From Lingula anatina (Eukaryota; Brachiopoda; Lingulata; Lingulida; Lingulidae): a stretch of DNA of 64,000 nucleotides. Location: assembly GCF_001039355.2 (NCBI RefSeq), contig NW_019775935.1, forward strand, positions 683,570-747,569, in the 5' to 3' direction. Below the pieces are notes generated by a model. That model had not been told where the DNA came from. It saw only the letters and a list, made by a program, of their open reading frames with translations, and searched no databases. Within the stretch, counting starts at the first letter, position 1. The number at the start of each line of letters is the position of its first letter. Of this stretch, positions 27,309 to 37,034 are shown piece by piece. The translations under genes and the position numbers were made by a program.

Positions 27309-30300
27309 AGAGAGATAACCATAGATATACTTTGTTGTTTAAAAAGCATCTCACTAGAAAAAAATCATATTAGATTAGAATTGATTGCAAAATGGAAAAT
27401 TTAAATCTTAGTTTAACATTTCTCATCTTAAAATAATTCACACATTGTCAAGCATTTTAGGTACTATATATTTATCTTGAGTTATGAATTTGACATTTAT
27501 TACAACAATTTATTTGCATTTCAGGGTCTGCCAGGACCTCCTGGATATCAGGGTCCTCCAGGAAAAGATGGAAATCCAGTAAGTGCATGGGTGATATATC
27601 TATTTGAACAAGTCAAAATACCCACTCGTTTTAAAAAAAACCAGTCTCTTTGAATTTTTGATACCTGTATAAAACCAACAAATATAACAACTTGAAGCAT
27701 ATGTCAGAATTACATTTAGAAATATCCTGGAAATTGCAAAGAATGATCTATAAAGGGACTTGTTGAATTTGTGATCATTATAATTTTTCATAATTACAGG
27801 GCCGACCAGGTCAACCTGGTGAAGATGGATTGCCTGGTACAGATGTAAGTCATCAACATTAAAATTACATGAAGTAGTGGCTTGCATATACTAAAGATTC
27901 AAATAAACATCTGGGAATAAAACTAAAGACAAAACCCTTGTGCTACTTTTTCAATTACATTGAAGATAATTATACCAGTGAACAGCCTGCTTTAATTATC
28001 TTCATCTAAATTACTTTTGTTGAACAAAGAATCAATGATAAAATTTTCATGTTTAAGTTTACAATTGTTTTTGTATAAATCTCTGGCACCTTTCCTGAAG
28101 TTCAAATATTGATTGGTTGACATTTTAGGGTAAACGTGGCCCCAAGGGCGATGCAGGACAAGATGGAATCAAAGGTCCACAGGTGTGTAAATGCCTTTTC
28201 TTAGCAGGACAAGCTTACCTAGCAATAGCCTAGCTGTCATTTCCAGGTGACCAGAGAACATGAAGCTGGTCCCTGTGTTAACTGGTCACCTGAAGACATG
28301 TTCCAGTCTTATTTATTTCTTACATAAACTCAACTTTGGACTCACAAATTAAAACTATACTATCTTTCCTTTGAAAAGTTTTCAGCTTTAGAATACAGTT
28401 CATAAACTTTTCAAATAGAGAAAAATGCAATTGAAAAAGTTTTTATAACCTAAGAATTTTATGTATATTAATCATGACCTCTCTACTCCTCATGTTAATC
28501 TATTATTACCAAATCAATTAAACTTATTTACTTAGTTGAAACAGTGACTATCAAGAAAAACCCCCCAGGATTTTGTTAGAAATTGTAAATATTTTTGTTC
28601 TCTAGGGACCTCCTGGCAATCCAGGTAATCCAGGAATCCCAGGACTAGATGGCAGAAAGGTAAATCAAAATAACCACTTAACCTTATATATATCAGATCT
28701 TATTCATTTTTATGTTATTTTAATTTAATGTTGCATTAAAAGCAAAGTTACTGGTTATATGTTTCATACTATAAATCAGTATTAGTTTATCAAATTTTGA
28801 AGGAATAAAATACATGTGTGAATTTCATTCTATTCGCAGAATTATCAGAATTCATACATCTTACATTATATATCTTTTCATCTGTTGGAGAAGGTATTCA
28901 GGAAAGCATGACTGTTAGTTAATGCAAAGACTTTCTTTTCTAATGCAAAGTTAATGTCTTTACAGGGAGATTCTGGACAGAGGGGTAGCCCTGGTCAGCC
29001 AGGGGCACCAGGAAAGAATGGAGTGGCTGTAAGTATACTGGACTGCTTTTCATGTGTCAGTTTCTTCACATTCAGTTGAATGTGGAATACATTGCTTGAG
29101 CTAGCATTACAATTTTTTCGAATCCTTAATAATGTTTAAATTTTGTGAGAGGAAGTGAAAAATATCAATTTTATGCCACTTAATTGTGGTTTTGGTAAAC
29201 AATCAGTCAATAGGTTAAACAAAAATATGTAAGCATGATCCTAGAATACTTTTGTATAAAAATAATTTTGTACATCATCTTTTCAGATTAGAATTTTAGG
29301 AAAGAGAAAAGTGTTAATAGCACAAATTTTTTCCAGTTACAATATTTGACAAACAACATGTGCATATTAAGATATTTGATATTTAACCATCATGACATCT
29401 ACCCAAGGATGTAAATAACATAAAAATGACCTCCATTGCAGGGCAGCCCAGGGCCACAAGGCTTGATGGGATTGCCTGGACAGCCTGGAGCACCTGGACA
29501 GCCAGGACCTGCAGTAAGTGAATGGTGCTGGCTAAAAAGAACAGATTTTAGGACATGAACTTCTTGAGGGTTATGGGGAGGGGGGAGAGATAAGTAAATG
29601 AATCTGCATTTTGATAAAGAAATATACTTTATGTGTGACCATTAGAATTCAGTTGAATGGTTAAAATGAAGTCCTTTATGATATAACTCATTAAAAACAG
29701 AAAAATTCAGTAATTGTAAACATTGTCAATTACAATAGTAAATGCCACTGACAATGTAGTTCTAAGATATTTCTAAAGTTAACATATTTCTAAAATTGAT
29801 CACTTAATATCACAATGGATATAAAACATTTATAATATATAATAATATATTTATAATACAGTTATAAATTTAAAAAAATTAACCCAGTGCTCAAGTAACT
29901 GAAACAATTAATTATGAAAATTGTTTTAAACTAATTAATATTTTCTGTATTCAGGGTCCACCTGGACCACCAGGCCCAGCTGGAGAACAGACCCTTAGTA
30001 GTGTAAGTAACATAATATACATACTAGATCAGATATGTATTGTAATTTTGATTATTGATTGCTATATAATACAAATCTAAATGGATAAACGACACATTCA
30101 GGGTGAACATACACTTGTGGGGGAAAGCAGTCATTGATCACCTTGTAAACATGAATTTATGAAATAAAGTGTATATAGTTACCTTGTAAATTTCCCCATT
30201 TTTTCTTTATATTCTGAACAAATTTAAAATCTCCATCTCATTTCTGATTGTGACCATAAGTAATACATTCGTAGTGAAAATGTCTAGTTTGCATCTTGGG

Positions 30301-33300
30301 AACAGTCATAATTGTTTTTTCATTTCTAGGACTCCCAGGTTTATCAGACTGATACCTTAGGCTATGGACCCCCAGGACCTCCAGTAAGTGAACTGATGGC
30401 ATTTTAACCAGTTCAATATATATATGATCAAATTTCTCTTTCACACCAAGAATATAATTAAAATTTTTAGAATCCTTATGATTTATGTATATATATTCTT
30501 TAAGGTTCCTGAGTTTTAAAAGTGTTAGTAATTATGTTTCAAGATTCCTGATTTTGAAAATTATTCAAGTGCTTTTTACATATATAGGTACAGTAAATCA
30601 TAATTTTTGAACCTAGTGTGAATCCTACCTATCCAGACAACTAAAAAGTAGAAAGGATTGATTTAGAATAAGAATTCTACAGATACAAAGAAAGGAACAT
30701 TTCATTTGTGAATGTTCTGTTCATTCTTATATTGTTTATTTCATTTTGTTATTTCATTTATTCAGTATTATTTAAACATTTGTTCAACATTCCCCCATTA
30801 AATGCATGCATTTAAGTTGGTCCTCATTAACATTTTTATATGCATTCTTCAGCATGGATTACCATTGATTGCAGGTGTTGTTCTATTTATCAGATATCAC
30901 AGTGGACAACAGATTTGCACATTTTGACTACTATTACTTTAGCAACCCTGTATTGTACAACATGAGATAATGACAAACATCATTTTGTTTTCAGGGTGTA
31001 GCTGGTCCTACTGGTAACACAGGAAGGGTAAGATGGGTCAAGTCAACACAGTGGCATTTTTACTTTTTTTTGCAAATTAAATGTTGGTTCTTCAAATAAA
31101 AAAATTTTAAAAAAAGTTTATTACAATGAGGACAGACACTTCAGTTAAATGAGATGTTGGTTCCGCTTTTGATGAATTTTATAACCTCCTACACTATTGC
31201 TGCAGTTTACCATGTGGAAATGTCTCCAATTTTAGCCAGGTGAACGTGGTGCCCAGGGAGAGCGAGGACCCGCAGGAAACCCTGGAGCCCCAGGTATCCC
31301 AGGGTTGGCTGGAACTCCAGGACCCCCAGGCCAGAGGGGTATGCCAGGCCCCCCTGGAATGCCAGGAATTCCAGGATTGCCAGTAAGTTCTGGTTTGCAG
31401 GAAGTCTGAATAAATATATACTTTTATATGTTATATACCATATGTGCTATATATACTTAAGTGAGTTTGCCTGTATAGTAGCTCCCTGGAGTGAGTCTGT
31501 CTCTGTATACATATACTCTATTCATGAGCCTGTGAGGCTTTCTTACCTTGTGTGCTCTCTTCCTGGATATGTCACAAATACTGTTACTTTTCAAGTACTG
31601 GTAGCTGTGATCTATCTATTTTTGGTAAGTCAAGTCCTGATAAGTTTTTAGTCTTAGAAGGCAGACGTCAAATTTATCAGAGGATATTGAGGATAAATGG
31701 ACAAATGTGGCCAAACATCAAATGAAGGTACAGAAAGTTGTTTATGATATCACTGTGGGTCAAAAGAGAGAAAAAGGAACAAAAAAGCTTGATTTTACTT
31801 GGTATCTATATCTAACCGCTTGTTCAAAGTCATGTTCATGATTTTGTAAGCCCAACAGATATTTCAACAGTGAAGGTATTCCAACAGTTTATATCTTTTG
31901 GGAAAGCATTTTAGTAAAATATCAAGTAATTTAATGTGGGAAACTTTGAAAGCAAAAATTTTCTAGAAATGACTTCACCTTCACTTATTTGTTGGTCTTA
32001 TGTATGTGAACAGATATTTGGATAATTACCATGGCAACATTTAGACTCAGGCCAATTGGCATGGTCTAAATATTATGAGCAGTTCTTATGGCAATCAAGT
32101 AACTGACAACACAGCATTGTTTAAACTTTCAGTGTTTGATTTCTGTCAAACAAAAGGTTAACTGTTTGGAAGAATGCAGTGCTGTCTGTAACTCGATTAC
32201 AATCAGAGCTGTTATAATCTTTAAAAAGGATACAGATGTGAAATATTGGAGCTTTTAAATGAAATTTCCAAGCTGGTATACATCACATGGGCAAAACCTG
32301 TATTTATTTGCATATTACACAGTGATTTTATCTTATGGTGTAAAGTTACACATAAAATGGCGGGCTAGGCAAGCTATTTTTGGTTTTATTTGGTGTTCTT
32401 CTAACAGCAATCCTAATCTTTTTTATGACTTTGAATTGTGTTTACATTAGTGTTCCTCCTGCACTTTATTTTTTATCATTACCCTTTGTTTCCAATATGA
32501 AAATAACATAACTGAGTTTGATTAATTATTAGAACAAATTACAAACTACCTTAATCCCTTAGTTATAGATGTTGCAATTATCAGTAAATTACAGATGAAT
32601 TTAAACTTTTGAAAACTAATGTTTTAAGAGCAGCTTGAATTTTGAAAATCAGACGTTCAGATTGTTATGTTTGAAGTCATAGGAATTAAAATAATAACTG
32701 CACTGTCTCAAAAATTGCTTTAAATCAAACATAATATAATTATGTTGTGGTTGACAATGGCTGAAAAGTTTGCTTGTGAGATAATTTTGTACAATTAGAA
32801 CAACAATAACAACTATGGTTGTCATGGTAACGCACTGATTTTTTTTGGTAACGTGTGGTATTCATTTTTTATATTTTTCAGGCCAAAGATTCCCAGGTTG
32901 CTTTTCAATCTTCTAACATTGTAACGTTCAAAGTTTTGCTTTAAGTTTGGTTTTGTTAGCAGCTTTTGCTCAAGTATACAGCTTTGTTAATATATATCAT
33001 ATTAAAATAAAAAATAAACATATATGGTATAAATCATTTATTGGTGGCCTTAAACTTACATTTAAGCTGTACTGTAACTTTTTGCCGGCATGACTTAATA
33101 TATTGACAGCAATGATATTTGACGCCTTCAATTAAGTCTTTATAATAGTAACTGGTGATACGGTGATATTTAATGTTTTGAAGAGGTGAGCCTCTCTGTA
33201 GGTCTTGTGCATGAGGAATATTGCTGCATATGACATGTATACTTGCCCATGTGAAACCAGGCACACCTTACTTTTCATTCCACACACATGCAACAACCAG

Positions 33301-36300
33301 GTCTCTAGTAATGGCCACCGTCTGGTATTCTGTTGGCTTGTTCAATTAAAAAGGACAGAAAGTAGTGTGAGCCAGGTCAAAGACTCAAAATTGTCTTTTT
33401 TTTCATCTTTTTAGCATTTCCTAAGTCTTTACAACAAATGCTTTTAATGGGGTTTTCTTGTTAATATCCACAAATCTATACTGGTAAAAACGTTTTGCTT
33501 ATAACTCACACTATATGTCATTTTAATCTGAATATGCACCAGACAATGGCAACTGTTGGTTGGTTTAAATGATTATATCTTGTCTATTTTCTCTACAACT
33601 AGCTTTAGGATATTGAGACACAGTGAGGCTTTTATGAATCAAGTTATTTCATCACTGGTTTTATCTTATGCGTAAGGGAACAGAGCTTATGTATAGTTCT
33701 GTTACACTCATCCTTTGCAGGATCCTTGAAATTTGAATGAGTTTTGAGAGTAAATTTTGAGATTTCTTAATTCACCCATGCCCTGACAATATCATATTCA
33801 CAAACGCACGCTGCGGGTTTTACTTTAGAATTGATAAGACACTGATGCATTGATATTTATATGTTTTATACAGGTTGCACTGAAAGGGTACAGTTTTTGA
33901 ATTCCAAGCACCGATGCCAGAATGGGGGTGAAGCACATGTAGACTTCATATTGCACCATTAGTAATTTCAGGAGTGAAGTTTTATCTATTAAGATAATGC
34001 AAGATGTTATTTAGAAATACTTGGAAACTCGCACCTTGCATGCCCAGGTTTTTGTTGGTGTCACAAGTTGAATATGATATTGCCAAAGTCAAGATGACTT
34101 AGGGAAATGGTGTCTGAAGTTTCTTTCCCTCAAATTTCACTCAAAACCTGCATTATTGATGGTCTCCTGCAAAGATGTGTTTTACATTCATAATGTTGAG
34201 GATTTTACTGTTTCCATTATTTAGAAGTATTGCGCCTCATTGTGTCTCCATTGGCCACACCTCTGGTAGGTTCTGGTTCTTTTTTTGTGCAGCTGAGTGA
34301 TACTTACTGAAATGACCTAAAATACATAATCTTATTCCCTGTTTGATTGATCGGATAAATGTGATTTTTGAACAGTTGGAAGAAGTAAAAGTAAGTACCT
34401 GTGTCTGTGCTTAAGTAAACACTTACTGGATGTGCCTCCCCAAAGAAAACATAGTTCTTTTACCTCTCTCAATTCTTTAAAACTTCTTTTTGTAAAGAAA
34501 TAATGTGTGACATCCTCTCAACCATATGCAAATACTGAAATAGTGTCTGCTCTATAAATTAAGCAAAAATACTGAACAGCAGAAGGTAAAAAGCAAGTAG
34601 TAGCCTAATGGAAAAATAGCCTGAAAACTTATTTGATGTGCTTCCCCAAATATTTTCTTGATCTTTTCTCAGTTCTTTGAAATGTCAAAACTTTTACACT
34701 AATGAATCTACATCGAACTGAGACTACCAACTAACAGAACATCCATGTCTTCAAAGAAAGTGAATGGTAAACTAAGTTTGAGACCGTTTGCATAAACTAC
34801 TTGTAGTGGTGTTCTGAAAAAAAATTCTGTTTCTAATACATATTCACATATATATTTGTATATTACCTAAACCTCTTTTGAAACTATCAGGGTGTGGCCA
34901 TTTCAAAAATCTTCAAGTAACAGCATGTGGAAGACTAACTCAGTGGAGAAAAGTTTTTAAAAACTCCGTTAGTTGAGCTTATGCATGATATCTCATTCCC
35001 GACCCATGGCTTTCTTTTGCTCTGCAGGGAAGAAGTGTAAGTCAAGCAGAAATCAGGCAAATTGTCATTGAAGTCTTGAAAGGTAATTCTTGTTTTCTTC
35101 CTGTTCTTATATATGTTCAACTTCTGTTTTTGCATTATTTCTCTGGCACTTTGCTGAGGGAACTGTTTGTTGTGCTCTTTTAGACATATATACAAACCAC
35201 AAACCTGACATTTTTCTTTCCAAAGGAATGACATGCTTTTTCCATTATCTAAAATTATGTAATATTCACCATTATCTAAATTTTCTTAACAAGGTGAATT
35301 TTCATATGGAACTTATACTTTTGCAATTTGATATCACAAATTGTATCTAATTAGAAACAAATGGATTCCATCGTCAAATGTTGTTTTTGTGTCCTTAAAT
35401 TTTCACACAGAACGTCTCGATGAGTTGAAACGTGAGTTCCAGGGACCTCCAGGTCCTCAAGGAATTGGAAAAACAGGAGACCGTGGACCTCCAGGCATTC
35501 AAGGAATCCCAGGTAATTATACATCTGAAGTACCACAGCAGTTAAAGACACATTTTTGTTTTTTATTAAAAACAAACAAAAAAGAAAAAACTAGATTATC
35601 AAGGGTGCAATGAACTGTTTTTTTTATTCAACCCCAATCAATTTTTTGCCAGGACTAGAATTGTGACTACATTATGTTACGCTATACAGTAAGTAGGTAG
35701 TATTAAAATCTCGGAAACAAGTGCACATTATTCTGTGACCATATCAGTTTAAATTGTTAACATCTAAATATAATGTTCCAGATCATTTTTTAAAATTTAT
35801 GTTGTCCCAACAGTAATTCTTTACCATATCTCACTAAGGCTTAGTGTGAGATAACTTGTACCTCATAGGAGTTTTTACATATTTCTACATTTTATTTATA
35901 AGGTGATCCAGGTCCTCGTGGTCTTAGAGGCGAGAGAGGCTACATGGGACTCCCAGGCATCCCTGGTCCTCCGGGAGAAATGGGTGTGAAGGGTAAGTGC
36001 ACACAGAATTTCAGAATACGGACATAGATTCTCCTTTAACTAGCCCAACATGTACACCCAAGCAACAACTGGAAAGGTGTGCTGGTTATGAGGGTGAGTT
36101 TCTAGCATTTTTAAATATCTCCTGGTGGACAAGTGAAGAAATTACCATTGCAAAGTGTACTGTGAAAAACAGAACTATCACCCTTAAACCTAATTTCCCT
36201 CTTGATGTCTGTATAAACAGAAATTTAGTCATATATTTTTCTTATGGTAGGTGAGACTGGTGAGAAGGGTGATAGAGGTCTGCAAGGTGAAGGCAGAGAA

Positions 36301-37034
36301 GGAAAACAGGGACCACCAGGACCAAGAGGTAGCAAAAGAATACTGCAAATTAAACCTACATTTTTATTGTATTTAATTGTGAAATACACCTTGTAATGGG
36401 CAATTTAATGGCACCAATTATTCCTTTTGATCATGCTTTCATAACTCTTTCCTGTCTCCTATGTCAATGTCACCTAAGTCCCTCATTGCTACACTGTATT
36501 CCAATTTCCAGGCCACTTTTTGTATTGACGTTGTCCTAATAAAAATTCATAACCATCTCTCACTATGATAAATTAAGACTCCTTGCCAGATGTCAAATTG
36601 TGGAGTTCTTTTTAAAACGAATGAAATCCAAATGTTTTAAAGGAGGCATTTTATGATAATCAGTCACAAAAATTCCCTCCTGTGGCTTAATCACACAATT
36701 TCTAATCTCTTATTCTTAAATTATTTTTATTCATCAATGAAATTTTAAATTTTCAATAGGTCCACAAGGTCCTCCAGGAAGGAGTCTGCCAGGTCGACCA
36801 GGTCCTTCAGGACCTCCCGGAATGACCGGTCGCTCTGGCCGTCCAGGTCCCCCAGGTCATCCTGGTCAGCCAGGCTATTGTAACTACTGTAACTACCCTG
36901 GTGGTCAGAGTAGTGGACAGAGTAGTGGTGGGATAAGACATGCTGGGGCAGAGACGCCTGCCCAGTATTTAATACGTTATCAGCAAGAGCAAGCTCAGCT
37001 ATATAGACAAAACCACAAGGGTCCTCAAAAATGA
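8376..37034 (+). CDS. FACIT collagen, type IX alpha-1-like (41 exons; 5' end missing)
   Basis: This encodes an extracellular fibril-associated collagen chain. Forty-one exons join in frame with GT-AG introns and give 1279 residues plus a stop; the signal-peptide exon was not found. Domain order is a thrombospondin-N/LamG-like NC4 (8376-13490), an Asp/Gly-rich exon (14434-15189), a Cys-containing NC3-like exon (15560-15673), a long interrupted Gly-X-Y region (16942-31382), helical NC2 (34376-35442), COL1 (35443-36875) and NC1 with a CxxC. NC4 motifs ([36 protein letters not shown]), the short Cys linker, the NC2 helix and a COL1 of about 118 residues match vertebrate COL9A1 in order. There is no C-terminal COLFI domain, so it is not a fibrillar collagen. 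Type XVI, XIX or XXII-like FACITs are the alternatives. All exons from 12815 to 34390 are phase 0; the last five junctions are phase 1. Other small exons may have been missed in the larger introns. Confidence 0.9.
14434..15189 (+). CDS. Collagen gene: large Asp/Gly-rich acidic exon (252 codons)
   Basis: A single phase-0 exon lies between an acceptor at 14431-14433 and the donor GTAATG at 15190. It begins [20 protein letters not shown], a Thr/Pro stretch with sequons NTT, NAT and NET; NVT and NDT follow further in. Next comes an acidic region ([15 protein letters not shown]), then a run of about 50 residues dominated by GD and GDG repeats, and then three 29-residue repeats containing [18 protein letters not shown] and GPG. 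Although Gly-rich, it is not a regular Gly-X-Y helix. It lies between NC4 and the Cys-containing linker, where vertebrate type IX has COL3. Asp-rich tracts of this kind often bind calcium or mineral, but that is only an inference here. The frame continues exactly from the NC4 exons, which supports it as real coding. Confidence 0.85.
14851..15120 (+). repeat. Coding minisatellite, 87-bp period, three copies plus a partial fourth
   Basis: Copies start at 14851, 14938 and 15025, with a shortened copy entering at 15103. Each 87-bp unit encodes 29 residues of the form GPNGEG[15 protein letters not shown] followed by a GPG-containing linker. The copies are highly similar at nucleotide level, which points to recent expansion. 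The period is a multiple of three, so copy-number change would keep the frame. Confidence 0.9.
15560..15673 (+). CDS. Collagen gene: Cys-containing NC3-like linker exon
   Basis: This 38-codon, phase-0 exon lies between AG at 15558-15559 and the donor GTACAT. It encodes a Pro/Glu-rich stretch followed by [19 protein letters not shown]. The paired Cys ahead of PAGPPGYNG resembles the CPxxCPPGRSGYPG linker (NC3) that precedes COL2 in vertebrate type IX chains, where the Cys residues form interchain disulfides. That role is inferred from family knowledge. Confidence 0.85.
16942..31382 (+). CDS. Collagen gene: main Gly-X-Y region (28 exons) with interruptions
   Basis: Exons start at 16942, 18385, 19924, 20595, 21041, 21393, 21604, 21872, 22335, 22666, 23042, 23425, 23703, 24014, 24196, 24529, 25284, 27181, 27525, 27800, 28129, 28606, 28966, 29442, 29955, 30330, 30995 and 31236. 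All are phase 0 and nearly all begin with a Gly codon. The first is 108 bp and fourteen are exactly 54 bp, the classic collagen exon unit. The last is 147 bp (31236-31382). Total length is 561 residues. The helix is broken at the 21103/21393 junction (GQVVEGAR), at 22666-22713 ([16 protein letters not shown]), in 25284-25346 ([15 protein letters not shown]) and across 29955-30383 (GEQTLSS then [13 protein letters not shown]). It is much longer than the roughly 340-residue COL2 of vertebrate type IX. Confidence 0.9.
21961..22052 (-). mobile_element. 5'-truncated LINE tail (RTE/CR1-like) with 17-bp target duplication
   Basis: Read on the minus strand, this 92-bp insert encodes [20 protein letters not shown] followed by a stop and a (TGA)n tail. 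The ALCPTGDEE ending is typical of the last residues of non-LTR retrotransposon reverse-transcriptase proteins. The insert is flanked by perfect 17-bp direct repeats, CCAGCATTTACATAACA, at 21944-21960 and 22053-22069. This is a dead 3' fragment inserted antisense in a collagen intron. The short trinucleotide tail favours an RTE-type element, but the clade is uncertain. Confidence 0.85.
27249..27315. repeat. (GT)n microsatellite with short GA tail
   Basis: A GT run of about 56 bp followed by a short GA run begins 14 bp after the donor of exon 27181-27234. It is intronic. Confidence 0.95.
34376..34390 (+). CDS. Collagen gene: 15-bp microexon (LEEVK) at the start of NC2
   Basis: The 15-base exon TTGGAAGAAGTAAAA lies between a pyrimidine-rich acceptor (TTTTTGAACAG) and a strong donor (GTAAGTACC), in phase 0. 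It adds LEEVK ahead of [13 protein letters not shown], extending the NC2 helix. The exon is supported by splice signals and by helical composition only; transcript data would settle whether it is constitutive. Confidence 0.7.
35028..35442 (+). CDS. Collagen gene: NC2 helical trimerisation segment
   Basis: Exon 35028-35082 and the first 32 bases of exon 35411-35512 encode [19 protein letters not shown] followed by [10 protein letters not shown], after which GPPGPQGIG begins COL1. In FACIT collagens the NC2 helix starts assembly of the three chains and sets their register. Hydrophobic spacing ([16 protein letters not shown]) fits an amphipathic helix and matches the position and length of NC2 in type IX chains. 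The junction at 35082 is phase 1. Confidence 0.85.
35443..37034 (+). CDS. Collagen gene: COL1 helix and NC1 C-terminus
   Basis: Coding runs through the rest of exon 35411-35512, then 35903-35992, 36251-36328 and the terminal exon 36760-37034, which stops at TGA 37032-37034. COL1 is about 118 residues, close to the 115 usual in FACITs, and carries the expected imperfections ([27 protein letters not shown]). It ends GHPGQPG and is followed by [19 protein letters not shown] and a Gln-rich tail ending NHKGPQK. FACIT chains normally have two Cys separated by four residues at this junction; here the spacing is CNYC. NC1 is about 52 residues, longer than in vertebrate type IX. Confidence 0.9.

Noticed and set aside
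27143-27349. Minus-strand frame with a Thr-His run
   Set aside because: It reads through the GT microsatellite and antisense to a collagen exon.
8376-37034. Assignment as a fibrillar (type V/XI-like) collagen, suggested by the TSPN domain and 54-bp exons
   Set aside because: No COLFI C-propeptide follows; the gene ends with NC2, a COL1 of about 118 residues and a short Cys-containing NC1, which is FACIT architecture.
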